DNA of 51,367 nucleotides from Ilumatobacteraceae bacterium. GTDB lineage: Bacteria > Actinomycetota > Acidimicrobiia > Acidimicrobiales > Ilumatobacteraceae. Every line of letters starts with the position of its first letter. Position 1 is the first letter of the stretch. Shown here in pieces: positions 15,876 to 25,288 of this stretch. The notes under the pieces are model-generated. The model worked only from the letters and a program-made list of their open reading frames with translations. It was not told the DNA's origin and searched no databases. Made by a program: the position numbers and the translations under genes. The stretch spans positions 1 through 51,367 of the forward strand of contig JAOBWK010000053.1 of the NCBI GenBank assembly GCA_025463305.1, in the 5' to 3' direction.

Positions 15876-16745
15876 CTAGTCGTCGAGCAGCGCGGTGAGG
15901 GCTTCGGCGACGTCGGATGGGCCGGCGACGGTGCGCAGGCGGGCGCCGACGGCTGCGGCGAGGCGCTCGGCCTCCTCGGAGTCGCCTTCGGGGGCGAGGA
16001 TCAGCAGCTCCTGGAGTCCGGCAGCGGCCGCTTGCACGTCGCCGTCGACGGTGGCCCGGCAGTCCGAGAGGAGCACGGCGATGCGGCGGCCGGCGTTCGA
16101 TCGCTGCAGCTGCAGCTGCGCGACCTGGAGCGCGCCGGCGACGTCGGTGGTGCCGAATCCGCGTAGGGCGAGCACATCGGTGACGACCCGCTCGCTGTCC
16201 TTGGGCACGTTCTGCGACTTGGCCACCACGACGTCCTTGCCGAACGCGAGCACGCTGTAGTCGTCGGGCGAACGGGAGGCGATCGCTGCGGCCGCGACGG
16301 CGGAGGTGGCCAACGGCTTGCCGCCCATCGAGCCGCTGCGATCGACCATCAGGCACAGCGCCGTGCCCGGCTTGGCCCAGCCGCGGACGCGGAGCCGTTC
16401 GGGGTCGAGCGCGGTCCGACCGCGGTGGGCCTCACCGATGGCCTCGATGCTCGCATCGATGTCGATGTCGCCCCCATCCGGCCGGTACGGCAGCGATGCG
16501 ATCTTGCCGATGCCGCGCGGACGGACGGGACCGCGCCGGCTGACGTCGAGGAACAGCCGTGCGGCGAGCCGCTTGGCGAGGGCGCGCAGCGCTGCATCGG
16601 TGGCGCCAGTGAGGTCGGCGAGCATCGCCATCATCTCGTCGGGATCCTCGGTGAGGCCGTCCTGAACCGCCTCCTCGTCGAGCTCACCGACCTCGGGTGA
16701 CACCTGCTCGAACCGCGGGTTCTGCGACAGCTCCCGACGCGACAT
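15876..16745 (-). CDS. VWA-domain protein, CoxE / magnesium-chelatase-subunit-D-like
   Basis: A von Willebrand A domain fills the C-terminal half with an intact metal-ion-dependent adhesion site (DRSGSMGG, then the Thr in FGTTDVAG and the Asp in LLSDCRA). The acidic N-terminal region contains LDEEAVQDGLTEDPDEMMAML. VWA proteins of this type act with MoxR ATPases in metal insertion or enzyme activation. ATG 16745 is chosen, giving 289 residues. The frame stays open to 16901, overlapping the MoxR gene by 103 bases, and a GTG at 16769 with AAGGAGG upstream is an alternative. It follows MoxR closely in one operon with the alcohol dehydrogenase. Confidence 0.8.
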   Translation of the reverse strand: MSRRELSQNPRFEQVSPEVGELDEEAVQDGLTEDPDEMMAMLADLTGATDAALRALAKRLAARLFLDVSRRGPVRPRGIGKIASLPYRPDGGDIDIDASIEAIGEAHRGRTALDPERLRVRGWAKPGTALCLMVDRSGSMGGKPLATSAVAAAAIASRSPDDYSVLAFGKDVVVAKSQNVPKDSERVVTDVLALRGFGTTDVAGALQVAQLQLQRSNAGRRIAVLLSDCRATVDGDVQAAAAGLQELLILAPEGDSEEAERLAAAVGARLRTVAGPSDVAEALTALLDD

Positions 16746-16798
16746 CGTCTTGCGCTGGCTCTCGGCCACCGCGGCGTCGGCGTCGGCGCCCTCCTTGG

Positions 16799-17752
16799 TC
16801 AGCGGGAGCTGGTGGCCGCCCCCGTCGGGGCCTGGCCTTTTCCCGAGTCTCCGCCCTCGCCGCTGCCGTCGTCGTCGGGGCGGGCGAACACCGACCGCCA
16901 CAGCTCGCTCACGATCTCCTCGCTCGTGCGGGCGTTGCCCTCACGCACGCGCACGCGACCGCTCAACGCGACGATCGCCGCGTCGAGCCCGACGTCGGGG
17001 TCCTCGGCCGAGGTGCCGCGCAGCGTCGCCAGCGACACGGCGACGGCGCTGGCATCGATCGCACCGCGCACCGACGAACCGACGCGCAGCTCGGTGTGCG
17101 AGCGGGTGAGCCGAACGACCTCGACCGCCTTGGCGATCCAGGCTGGCGATGGCAGTGGCACGGTGGGTCGGGCGGGCAGCGAACGGGTGACGATCGATGC
17201 CTCGTCCTCCGCGCTCTGGTACGACACAGCGAGCCGGCACACTCGGTCGTAGACCGCGCCGCTGATGCGTGCCGTGCCGATCGCATCGAACGGGTTCATC
17301 GCCGCGACGAGCCGGAAGCCGGGCGACGCCGCGATGCGGCCGAGACGGGGCACGTGCAGCTCACGCTCGCTCATCACCGTGATGAGCACGTTGAGCGTCT
17401 CCTCGGGGATGCGGTTGATCTCCTCGACGTAGAGCAGCGAACCCTCGCGCATCGCGCTGATCAGCGGACCGTCGACGAACACGTCGGGGTCGTAGCCGTC
17501 GGTGAGCACACGGGCCGGATCGAAGTGGCCGACGAGGCGCGCCGGGGTGAGCTCGGCGTTGCCCTCGACGAACTCGAAGCCGAGGTCCAACGCCGTGGCG
17601 ACGGCGCGCAGCAACGTGCTCTTGCCGGTGCCGGGCGGCCCCTCAAGCAGCACGTGGCGGTCGGCGTCGAGCGCAGCGAGCACCAGTTCGACCTCGCGCC
17701 GGCGACCGACGACCTGCGCGCCCAGCCGGTCGAGCAGGTCGCGACCGATCAT
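16799..17752 (-). CDS. MoxR-family AAA+ ATPase
   Basis: The 317-residue ATPase has Walker A GPPGTGKST (38-46), the MoxR-type NAELTPARLVGHFDP, Walker B LLYVEEINR and the sensor 1 region LVAAMNPFD. MoxR ATPases work as chaperones with VWA proteins to mature metal- or cofactor-containing enzymes, for example methanol dehydrogenase, CO dehydrogenase (CoxD/CoxE) and gas vesicle or chelatase systems. ATG 17752 overlaps the dehydrogenase stop by one base (TGATG), so it is translationally coupled to that gene. The C-terminal tail is Gly/Ser-rich. The dehydrogenase is the natural client candidate. Confidence 0.87.
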   Translation of the reverse strand: MIGRDLLDRLGAQVVGRRREVELVLAALDADRHVLLEGPPGTGKSTLLRAVATALDLGFEFVEGNAELTPARLVGHFDPARVLTDGYDPDVFVDGPLISAMREGSLLYVEEINRIPEETLNVLITVMSERELHVPRLGRIAASPGFRLVAAMNPFDAIGTARISGAVYDRVCRLAVSYQSAEDEASIVTRSLPARPTVPLPSPAWIAKAVEVVRLTRSHTELRVGSSVRGAIDASAVAVSLATLRGTSAEDPDVGLDAAIVALSGRVRVREGNARTSEEIVSELWRSVFARPDDDGSGEGGDSGKGQAPTGAATSSR

Positions 17753-18897
17753 CAGTTGATGATGACGCCGCGGATGTTCTCGCCGTCGCGCATCGCCCGG
17801 TAGCCCTCGTTGATGTCTTCGAGCTTGTAGCGCTTGGTGATCAGCTCGTCGAGCTTGAGCTGGCCCTCGCGGTACAGCGACAGGAGCTTGGGGATGTCGG
17901 CGCGGGGGTTGAGCGAACCGAAGATGGTGCCCTTGATCTCCTTGTTCGACATCGCGAGGTCGAACAGGTTGACCGACGACTCGGTCTGCGTCATCGGTGC
18001 GACCGCGGTGACGACGATGGTGCCGCCCTTGGTGCACAGCTGCTGGGCGCCCGCCATCAGATCGCCGTACATCACGCTCGGCGTCATGATGACCTTGTCG
18101 GCCATCACCCCCCAGGTCATCTGCTGCACGGCGGGGAACGCTTCGTCCATCGAGGCGTAGGTGTGGGTGGCGCCCATCTCCATCGCCTTCTCGCGCTTGA
18201 ACTCGAGCGGATCGACGGCGATGACCCACTTGGCGCCCGCCATCTTCGCGCCCTGCACGGCGTTGATGCCGATGCCACCGATGCCGACGACCACGACGAC
18301 GTCGCCGGCGGTGACGCCCGCACGGCTGACCGAGGAGCCCCAGCCGGTGGACACGCCACAGCTGACGAGTGCCACGCACTCGAGCGGGAGGTCCTTGTCG
18401 ACCTTGATGATGGACATCTCCGAGACGCAGGCGTACTCGCTGAACGTGCCGATCTTGGCCATCAGCGTGACGGGCTTGCCGTTGATGTGGTGGCGGTGGG
18501 TGTCGTCGGTGATCATCCCGCCGATGAAGGTCTTGGCGCCGTTGTCGCACAGGTTCTGGTGACCGGTGGAGCAGGGCTTGCAGCGGCCACAGCTCGGGAT
18601 GAAGCTGGCCGACACGTGGTCGCCGACTTCGACGGACGTGACGCCCGGGCCGACTTCGAGCACCACACCGGCGCCTTCGTGGCCGCCGAGGATCGGGAAG
18701 AAGTCCTCGAGGCCCATCAGCGGCCAGAACTCCTTCGGCGGCACCATGTCGCCGGTGACGAGGTGCTCGTCGGAGTGGCACATGCCGGCGGCCTTCCAGT
18801 TGACGAGGACCTCACCGGCCTTGGGCGGATCGACGTCGATCTCCTCGATCTTCCATTCCTGACCGACACCCCAGATGACAGCAGCACGCGACTTCAT
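17752..18897 (-). CDS. Zinc-dependent alcohol dehydrogenase, NDMA-dependent (mycofactocin-associated) class
   Basis: This 381-residue medium-chain dehydrogenase has catalytic zinc ligands in GMCHSDEH, GGHEGAG and SCGVSTGWG. The structural zinc motif is C-x2-C-x2-C-x7-C in PSCGRCKPCSTGHQNLC, and the nucleotide-binding turn is VGIGGIGINA. The overall pattern (AAVIWGVGQEWKIEEIDV start, GDMVPPKEFWPLMGLEDFF insertion before GGHEGAG) matches the Rxyl_3153-type NDMA-dependent family, whose members keep NAD tightly bound and are linked to mycofactocin. The insertion is about a dozen residues longer than in the paralogue at 20678. Its stop overlaps the MoxR start. Substrates are alcohols of unknown type. 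Confidence 0.88.
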   Translation of the reverse strand: MKSRAAVIWGVGQEWKIEEIDVDPPKAGEVLVNWKAAGMCHSDEHLVTGDMVPPKEFWPLMGLEDFFPILGGHEGAGVVLEVGPGVTSVEVGDHVSASFIPSCGRCKPCSTGHQNLCDNGAKTFIGGMITDDTHRHHINGKPVTLMAKIGTFSEYACVSEMSIIKVDKDLPLECVALVSCGVSTGWGSSVSRAGVTAGDVVVVVGIGGIGINAVQGAKMAGAKWVIAVDPLEFKREKAMEMGATHTYASMDEAFPAVQQMTWGVMADKVIMTPSVMYGDLMAGAQQLCTKGGTIVVTAVAPMTQTESSVNLFDLAMSNKEIKGTIFGSLNPRADIPKLLSLYREGQLKLDELITKRYKLEDINEGYRAMRDGENIRGVIIN

Positions 18898-19086
18898 TGC
18901 AATGACCCCCAGAAACGAGCGAACGTCAGCAATGTATCGGCCGCCCGTCGCCGTGCAAGAACCGCGAGCGACGGGTGGTGTGACGCCGACCGCGCTCGGG
19001 TACCGCCACCCGATGGGACAGCCCGAGGACCGGCGCCTACAGTCGGCGGACGGCTCGATCCCTCCGCCGAGCCGCGTGGTCAACCC

Positions 19087-20691
19087 GTGAACGAACCGAC
19101 AACCGAACCAGCCCCTGCGGTCGCGTCCGACGCGGCCCCGCGAGAGCGCGCGGGCGCGCGCCCGCAACCCCGGCTGCCCCGAACCCGAATGCCGTGGCCC
19201 GCGATCACCGCCGGCGCGGTCGTCAGCGTGCTCGTCCGGTTGCGCGCGTTCTGGACCCCGGTCACGAGCGACGAGGGCGGCTTCATCGCGATCGCCCGGG
19301 CGTGGGCCCATGGCGACGTGCTGTACCGAGACGTCTGGGTCGATCGGCCGCAGGGGTTGCTCGCAGTGTTCCGGTTCTGGGACTGGATCTCCGGCGGCAG
19401 CACCGCGTCGGTGCGGATCATGGCGATGATCTTCGGCGTCATCATGGTGGTGGGTGTCGGCGTGGCCACGGCGGTGCTCGTCGGCCGGGCCGCCGGCGGC
19501 TTGGCGGCGGTGCTCGTCGGGATCGCCTCGGCCAGCCCGGCGATCGAGGGCCACATCGCCAACGGCGAACTCCTCAGCGGCGCGCTCGCCGCGGCGGGGA
19601 TCGCCGTCACCTGCCTGGCGCTGCAACGTCGCGACCGGGCCTGGATGCTCTTCGTCGGCGGGCTCCTGGCCGGCGGCGCGCTGTCGATCAAGCAGTCGGG
19701 GTACGAAGGGCTGCTCGCGTTCGGGCTGTGGATCGTGATCGCGATCGCGGCGAGGTGGCGCAGCCCACGCGAAGGCCTCCGCGCCCTCGGCCTGGTCGTC
19801 GGTGGAACCGCCGCGGTGATCGCCGTGCTCGCCCTGCACGGCGCGCTCACGGGCTACTCGCGCTGGTGGTACGCGTTCGCCGGCTACCGGCTCGACGATC
19901 GCAGCGCCGTGAAGGGCGCCGACTGGCAGCGCTTCTTCATGACGGCCCGGATCGCCCGCCCGACGATCTGGCCACTGCTCGCCCTCATCGCGATGGGCGT
20001 CGTCATCCTCGTGGTGACCGGGATCCGGCGGCTGCGGCAGCCGAACCGCGAGCGAGGTGTCCGCCACACCCTGCCCGGCACACCCGTCGGCTCGCTCTGC
20101 CTGCTGTTCCTGTGGCCGCTCGCGGCGACGGTCGCGTTCCTCACCGGCGGCCAGTTCCACCGTCACTACTGGGTCACCCTGTGCCCCGGGCTGTGCGCGC
20201 TCGCGGGTGGGCTCGTCGCCCGCCGGCTGCGCGCGTCCGTGGCCGTCACGGTGGCCCTCCTCGCGCTCATCCCGACGTACGTGAACGCGGCGAAGATCAT
20301 CGACAACACCAACCGCGAGTTCGTGATCGAGGCCAGCGGCGACAACCGGCCGAACACCGATGAGCACCTCGCGGCATGGTTCCGCGAACATCGTCAGCCC
20401 GGCGACGAGATGTACATCATGTGCGCGAGCGCCAGCTTCTACGCCGACGCGCGCGAGGATCCGCCGTTCCCGTATCTGTGGCAGGACGGCGTGCTGATGG
20501 TGCCGAACGCGCTCGAGGACCTGCGCCTGCTGCTCGCCTCACCGACGAAGGCACCGCGGTACATGGCGATCTACGAGAGCCCGAGCGTCTGCGATCCGAG
20601 CGGACAGCTGGCCACCGTGGTGACGGCGCACTACGCGCCGTTCACCACCGTGGACGGTGTCTGGATCTGGAAGGACCTCAGTCGTACGTGA
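19087..20691 (+). CDS. Polytopic membrane glycosyltransferase-like protein (GT39/ArnT-type)
   Basis: The 534-residue protein starts with a Pro/Arg-rich cytoplasmic tail and continues with about ten membrane helices. The first extracytoplasmic loop holds TSDEGGFIAIARAW and LYRDVWVDRPQG, the acidic and aromatic signature of dolichyl/polyprenyl-phosphate sugar transferases. A soluble C-terminal portion begins around residue 400. It probably moves a sugar from a polyprenyl-phosphate donor onto an envelope acceptor. GTG 19087 is the chosen start. The longer open frame upstream is antisense to the dehydrogenase. Its 3' end overlaps the convergent dehydrogenase by 14 bases. Confidence 0.75.
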   Translation: MNEPTTEPAPAVASDAAPRERAGARPQPRLPRTRMPWPAITAGAVVSVLVRLRAFWTPVTSDEGGFIAIARAWAHGDVLYRDVWVDRPQGLLAVFRFWDWISGGSTASVRIMAMIFGVIMVVGVGVATAVLVGRAAGGLAAVLVGIASASPAIEGHIANGELLSGALAAAGIAVTCLALQRRDRAWMLFVGGLLAGGALSIKQSGYEGLLAFGLWIVIAIAARWRSPREGLRALGLVVGGTAAVIAVLALHGALTGYSRWWYAFAGYRLDDRSAVKGADWQRFFMTARIARPTIWPLLALIAMGVVILVVTGIRRLRQPNRERGVRHTLPGTPVGSLCLLFLWPLAATVAFLTGGQFHRHYWVTLCPGLCALAGGLVARRLRASVAVTVALLALIPTYVNAAKIIDNTNREFVIEASGDNRPNTDEHLAAWFREHRQPGDEMYIMCASASFYADAREDPPFPYLWQDGVLMVPNALEDLRLLLASPTKAPRYMAIYESPSVCDPSGQLATVVTAHYAPFTTVDGVWIWKDLSRT

Positions 20692-21790
20692 GGACGCTGC
20701 GGATGGCCGTGCCGTCGCGCATCGCCTGGTACCCGTCGTTGATGCCGTCGAGGTCGTAGGTCTTGGTGACGAGGCCGTCGAGATCGAGCTGGCCGTTGCG
20801 GTAGAGCCCGATCAGCTTGGGGATGTCCGAGCGCGGGTTGCCCGAGCCGAACAGCGAGCCGACGACCTGCTTCTCCATCAGTGTCATGTCGAGCAGGCTC
20901 AGGCTGGCGCTGTACTCCATCGCCGGATGGATGTTGGTGACGACGACGCGGCCGCGCTTGGCCGTCAGCGCGAGCGCCTCGCCGAGCACCGCACCCGAGC
21001 CGACGCCCATCGTCATGATGACCTTGTTCGCCATCGTGCCGAACGTGAGCTCCTGGATGAGCGGCAGGGCCTCGGCCATGCTCGCCGCGGTGTGGGTGGC
21101 GCCGAACTCCATCGCCTTCTCGCGCTTGAACTCGATGGGGTCGATCGCGATGATCCGCTTCGCGCCGGCGAGACGGGCGCCCTGGATCGCGTTCGAGCCG
21201 ATGCCGCCGGCACCGACGACGGCGACCGTGTCGCCGGGGCCGACCTCGGCCGCGTACACGCTGCTGCCCCAACCGGTGACGACGCCGCAACCGAGCAGGC
21301 AGGCGCGGTCGAGCGGAACGTCGGTGTCGATCTTGATGCAGCTCGCCTCGTTGACCACCGTGTGGTGGGCGAACGTGCCGAGCAGGCACATCGTGCTGAG
21401 GTCCTGGCCACGCGCGTGATGGCGGGACGTGCCGTCGGAGATCTGGCCGGGGCCGCCGAGCTTGGCGCCCATGTCGCAGAGGTTGGAGTGGCCGGTCGAG
21501 CAGCTCGGGCACTTGCCGCATGCGGGGATGAAGCCGAACACCACGTGATCGCCGGGGGCGAGCCAGCTGACGCCGGCACCGACCTCCATCACGACGCCCG
21601 CACCCTCGTGGCCGCCGATGATGGGCGGAGGGAACGGCAGGTCGCCGGTGACGAGGTGCTCGTCGCTGTGGCACAGCCCGGAGGCCGCGATCTTGACGAG
21701 GACCTCACCCGCCTTCGGCGGATCGAGCTCGATCTCCTCGACGCTCCACGGCGTGTTCTGCTCCCAGAGGATTGCAGCCTTGGTCTTCAC
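20678..21790 (-). CDS. Second NDMA-dependent-class zinc alcohol dehydrogenase
   Basis: This is a 370-residue paralogue of the 17752 gene. Zinc ligands are in GLCHSDEH, GGHEGAG and GCGVVTGWG, the structural zinc set in PACGKCPSCSTGHSNLC, and the nucleotide fold in VGAGGIGSNA. It resembles mycobacterial AdhB-type enzymes of the same class, which need mycofactocin to recycle their bound cofactor. The GTG start at 21790 fits the conserved KTKAAILWE opening. It follows the helicase gene by 89 bases in the same direction, and an inverted repeat in that gap could be an operator. Confidence 0.87.
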   Translation of the reverse strand: MKTKAAILWEQNTPWSVEEIELDPPKAGEVLVKIAASGLCHSDEHLVTGDLPFPPPIIGGHEGAGVVMEVGAGVSWLAPGDHVVFGFIPACGKCPSCSTGHSNLCDMGAKLGGPGQISDGTSRHHARGQDLSTMCLLGTFAHHTVVNEASCIKIDTDVPLDRACLLGCGVVTGWGSSVYAAEVGPGDTVAVVGAGGIGSNAIQGARLAGAKRIIAIDPIEFKREKAMEFGATHTAASMAEALPLIQELTFGTMANKVIMTMGVGSGAVLGEALALTAKRGRVVVTNIHPAMEYSASLSLLDMTLMEKQVVGSLFGSGNPRSDIPKLIGLYRNGQLDLDGLVTKTYDLDGINDGYQAMRDGTAIRSVLTYD

Positions 21791-21852
21791 GAACGGACCC
21801 CCACGGTCTCTCGACGCCACTCGACACCCCAGCGGCGGCATCGGGAACGGCG

Positions 21853-21869
21853 GTACCGGCGTCCGGTAC
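21853..21869. promoter_or_regulatory. Inverted repeat upstream of second alcohol dehydrogenase
   Basis: GTACCGG (21853-21859) and CCGGTAC (21863-21869) form a perfect 7-base inverted repeat with a 3-base spacer. It lies 62 bases upstream of the dehydrogenase GTG and 10 bases past the helicase stop. It could be a TetR-type operator or the stem of a helicase terminator. Confidence 0.35.
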
Positions 21870-21879
21870 GTCGCCGACG

Positions 21880-23934
21880 TTACAACGCGCCGGCTCCGAA
21901 CGTCGTGGCGTCGAGCGCTTCGTCGCCGACCATCCGCAGGACCTGCACCGCACGCGTCATCGCCACGTAGAGCAGGCGCGCGCCGCGAGGTGTGCCGTCG
22001 AAGACCTCGGCCGGGTTGACGACGACGACCGCGTCGAACTCGAGGCCCTTCACGGCCTCCGCGGAGAAGATCGGGATCTGGGTCCGCGCCACGTCCTGCA
22101 CGCGCGTGACGGCCTCGAGGCCGACGGCCGTCAGTGCCGCGCCGATGGCGGCGTGCAGATGTGCGGGCGCGACGACACCCGTCAGCGCGTGCCGGTGCCG
22201 GGCCGTGAGCACCTCCTCGGCAACGGCGGCCGGCAGCGCGTCGGCGTCGGCCACCCGCATGGTCGGCGCGTCACCGTCGACGCGCACGCTGCGACTGGCG
22301 AGGGTGTCGACGGCCGTGAACGGCAGCAGCCGGTTCGCCACCGAGAGCACGGGCTCGGGCACGCGGTAGCCGATCGTGAGGTGGGCGACCTGGTGCTCCG
22401 CCGCGCCGAGCCAGCGGGCGACGGCCGGCCACTCCTGCTGGCCGGCCGGCGTGGTCGACTGGGCGAGATCGCCGAGGATCGTGAACGAGCCCGCCGGCCC
22501 GCGGCGGCCGATGACGCGCAGCGCGACCGCCGAGTGGTCCTGCGCCTCGTCGACCACGACGTGGCCGAACACGAACGGCGCGCCGACGAGCAGCGAGTTC
22601 ATCTCGTCGAGCAGCAGCTGATCGGCCGCCGTCCACGGCCGCTTCTTCGACCCGGGCTTGGCGCCGGAGCCGAGCAAGAGCCGTTGCTCGTCGACATCGA
22701 GCAGCCCATCGGCGGCGGCGGCCAGCGCGGCGTCGTTGGAGAGCAACCGCTGCAGCACGGCCTTCGGCTGCTGCACCGGCCAGGCCGCAGCCAGGGCGGC
22801 CCGCAGCACGTCGGCGCGCGACCACATCTCGTCGCTCTCGGTGTGCCGGCGCAGCGCCTGCTGGGCGATCGTCTTCAACCCGTCGCGGCGACGGTTGAGC
22901 GGACGGTTCACCGCCGCGCCGCCGAGCGCGGCGTCGATCCAGCCGGCGACGTCGTCGGCCGTCACCACCCAGGTGCGCGCGCCGAGTGGCACGCGGAGAT
23001 CGTCGGCCGGGCGGACGATGCCCTGCAGCGCGGCGCGCTGGAGCACCTCGAGCATCCGCGGATCGCCCTTCAACCGCGCCGTCGCCACGTCGTCGACCGC
23101 GCCGATCTCGACGCGGGGCACGCACAGGTCGAGCACGGTGCGCTGCTGCACGCTGCGCTCGCCGAGCGAGGGGAGCACGTTGCCGATGTAGTCGAGGAAC
23201 ACCTGGTTCGGCCCGACCACGAGCACGCCGTCGCGCACGAGCCGGCGACGGTGCTCGAACAGGAGGTACGCGGCGCGGTGGAGGCCGACCGCTGTCTTGC
23301 CGGTGCCGGGACCGCCCTGGACGATCAGCGCCTGGTCCATCGGCGCGCGGATCACGACGTCCTGCTCGGCCTGGATGGTGGCGACGATCTCGCGCATCGC
23401 GCCGGTGCGCGCCGCGCCGATCTCGGCGAGCACGGGATCAGGGATGCCGCTCGCCGCGTCGGCCGAGTCCGGATCGTCGAGCTGCTCGTCGAGGTACGAG
23501 GTCAGCTCGCTCGCCTCGCCGGCAGCCGCCGTCATCATGAACCGGCGACGGTGGCGGACGCCGAGCGGATCATGGACGGTGGCGCGGTAGAACGGCGCGG
23601 CGATGGGCGCGCGCCAGTCGATCACGACCGGATCGTGCGCGGCGTCCTCGATGTGGCGCCGGCCGATGTACCAGCGGTCGCCCGTCGCGGCGCCGCCCTG
23701 GGTCGTGTCGCCGGGTGACTCGTCGATGCGCCCGAAGAAGTCGCCGGCACCGGGCGTGCGCAGGTCCTCGAGGGCCTCCTCGACCGTGACCTCGATGTAC
23801 TCCTTGGTGAACTCGTCGGCTGAGTCCTGCGGATCGACCCGCTCGAACATCGCGATCATCTCGTCGCGACAGGCGCGCGCGTGGGCCAGCTGGCGCCGCT
23901 CGTCGTCGAGCTCGGGGAACAGGACCTCGGCCAT
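21880..23934 (-). CDS. HelD-like UvrD/Rep-superfamily helicase
   Basis: The 684-residue protein has the order seen in HelD: an N-terminal coiled-coil-like charged arm (1-50), a DPVVIDWRAPIAAPFY segment near 102-117, Walker A GGPGTGKTAVGLHRAAYL (207-224), VVVDEAQDHS for Walker B, ILGDLAQSTTP, and the C-terminal GLEFDAVVVVNP and LLYVAMTRAVQVL motifs. In actinobacteria HelD binds RNA polymerase and helps release it from stalled complexes, often linked to rifampicin tolerance; that role is by family. ATG 23934 is chosen by homology to the family start. It is divergent from the DUF3105 lipoprotein gene with a 55-base gap. Confidence 0.83.
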   Translation of the reverse strand: MAEVLFPELDDERRQLAHARACRDEMIAMFERVDPQDSADEFTKEYIEVTVEEALEDLRTPGAGDFFGRIDESPGDTTQGGAATGDRWYIGRRHIEDAAHDPVVIDWRAPIAAPFYRATVHDPLGVRHRRRFMMTAAAGEASELTSYLDEQLDDPDSADAASGIPDPVLAEIGAARTGAMREIVATIQAEQDVVIRAPMDQALIVQGGPGTGKTAVGLHRAAYLLFEHRRRLVRDGVLVVGPNQVFLDYIGNVLPSLGERSVQQRTVLDLCVPRVEIGAVDDVATARLKGDPRMLEVLQRAALQGIVRPADDLRVPLGARTWVVTADDVAGWIDAALGGAAVNRPLNRRRDGLKTIAQQALRRHTESDEMWSRADVLRAALAAAWPVQQPKAVLQRLLSNDAALAAAADGLLDVDEQRLLLGSGAKPGSKKRPWTAADQLLLDEMNSLLVGAPFVFGHVVVDEAQDHSAVALRVIGRRGPAGSFTILGDLAQSTTPAGQQEWPAVARWLGAAEHQVAHLTIGYRVPEPVLSVANRLLPFTAVDTLASRSVRVDGDAPTMRVADADALPAAVAEEVLTARHRHALTGVVAPAHLHAAIGAALTAVGLEAVTRVQDVARTQIPIFSAEAVKGLEFDAVVVVNPAEVFDGTPRGARLLYVAMTRAVQVLRMVGDEALDATTFGAGAL

Positions 23935-23989
23935 ATCGGGGCGGAGGATCCTATCGGCCGCGGTCAATCCGTCGATCGGCGACGGCAGA

Positions 23990-24559
23990 ATGTTGCGCGT
24001 GAAAGCAACTGCGGTCTGGGCCCTCGTCGTCGTCTCGGCCCTCGGGGTCGCCGCCTGCAGCAGCGACTCGAAGTCGTCGTCGGGATCGGGCTCCGGATCG
24101 ACGGCCACCACCAACGGTGCGATCGCCGGCGTGAAGACGTACACCGGCCTGAGCCGCAACCACACCACCGACGCGGTGGTGTACCCGCAGTCCCCACCGG
24201 TCGGCGGCAACCACAACCCGGTGTGGCAGAACTGCGGCGTCTACGACACGCCGCTGATCAACGAGCACGCGGTCCACTCACTCGAGCACGGCGCGGTCTG
24301 GATCACCTACCAGCCTGACCTGCCCAAGTCGCAGGTCGCGGTGCTCGACGCGTTCGCGGTCAACCAGACCCACATCCTCGTGTCGCCCTACCCGGGCCTC
24401 ACCAGCCCCGTCGTGCTGACGGCGTGGGGGTTGCAGCTCGCGGTCGACTCGGTGGTCGATCCGCGCATCGCCCAGTTCGTCGCCGAGTACGAGGAGGGTC
24501 CGCAGACCCCCGAGCTCGGCGTCACCTGCAGCGGCGGCTTCGGGGACCCGATCTCGTGA
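23990..24559 (+). CDS. DUF3105-family lipoprotein
   Basis: The 189-residue product has a signal peptide with lipobox LGVAAC, then a Ser/Gly-rich linker and the DUF3105 core with SPPVGGNHNPVWQNCGVYD and EHAVHSLEHGAVWITY. The clustered His and Cys suggest metal binding; the function of the family is not established. ATG 23990 and GTG 23999 are both possible starts. Its stop overlaps the next gene's GTG by GTGA, so the two are co-expressed. Confidence 0.85.
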   Translation: MLRVKATAVWALVVVSALGVAACSSDSKSSSGSGSGSTATTNGAIAGVKTYTGLSRNHTTDAVVYPQSPPVGGNHNPVWQNCGVYDTPLINEHAVHSLEHGAVWITYQPDLPKSQVAVLDAFAVNQTHILVSPYPGLTSPVVLTAWGLQLAVDSVVDPRIAQFVAEYEEGPQTPELGVTCSGGFGDPIS

Positions 24560-25254
24560 GCCTCGTCCGGCGTCCGCTCGCGGCCGCCGTCGCGGTCGCC
24601 ATCTCCATCGCCGCGCTCGGTGCGTGCAACAGCTCGTCGAGCTCGTCGAGCGCCGCCGCGGACCCGAACGACGTCACGACTCTGCCCCGCCCGAAGGAGG
24701 GCTCGGTCGAGGCCGGCTTCGCGCGCGACATGTCCGTGCACCACGCCCAGGCGGTGGCGATGGCGGAGGCCATCCGCGACCGCACCACCGACCCCGACCT
24801 GAAGATCTTCGCGACGAACATCGCGCTCGGCCAGCAGGCCCAGATCGGGCGGATGAGCGGCTGGCTCGATGAGTGGGGCCTGCCCCAGTCGTCGACTGCG
24901 ACGCCGATGGCGTGGATCCGCTCCGACAACCTGCTCTCCGGCGGCGGCAGCGCCGGCGGGATGGACATGGGCACCTCCGACACGATGACGTTGGGGGCCG
25001 ACGGGCTGATGCCCGGCATGGCGACGCGGCCTCAGGTCAGCGCGTTGGGCACGTTGCCCATCGCCCAGGCGGAGATCTCGTTCCTGCAGCTGATGATCGC
25101 CCACCACACCGCCGGCGTGGAGATGGCCCAGGCCGTGTTGGCCCGCACCAGCCGTCCCGACGTCATCCGTCTGGCCACCAGCATCATCAACGGCCAGCAG
25201 GCCGAGATCACGGTGATGAAGGACATGTTGGCGAAGCGCGGCGCCACGCCGTAG
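24556..25254 (+). CDS. DUF305-family lipoprotein
   Basis: The 232-residue product has a signal peptide with lipobox LGAC, a Ser-rich linker and the DUF305 four-helix region with two His-rich motifs (SVHHAQAVAMAEAI and IAHHTAGVEMAQA) separated by a Met/Gly-rich loop (GGMDMGTSDTM). The His/Met content suits metal, perhaps copper, binding in the periplasm; this is inference. DUF3105 and DUF305 genes often travel together. The mycofactocin precursor starts 34 bases downstream, so read-through into the mft genes is plausible. Confidence 0.86.
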   Translation: MSLVRRPLAAAVAVAISIAALGACNSSSSSSSAAADPNDVTTLPRPKEGSVEAGFARDMSVHHAQAVAMAEAIRDRTTDPDLKIFATNIALGQQAQIGRMSGWLDEWGLPQSSTATPMAWIRSDNLLSGGGSAGGMDMGTSDTMTLGADGLMPGMATRPQVSALGTLPIAQAEISFLQLMIAHHTAGVEMAQAVLARTSRPDVIRLATSIINGQQAEITVMKDMLAKRGATP

Positions 25255-25288
25255 CGTCGCGTCGACAGCCGCTCACTGGAGGTTCCCG

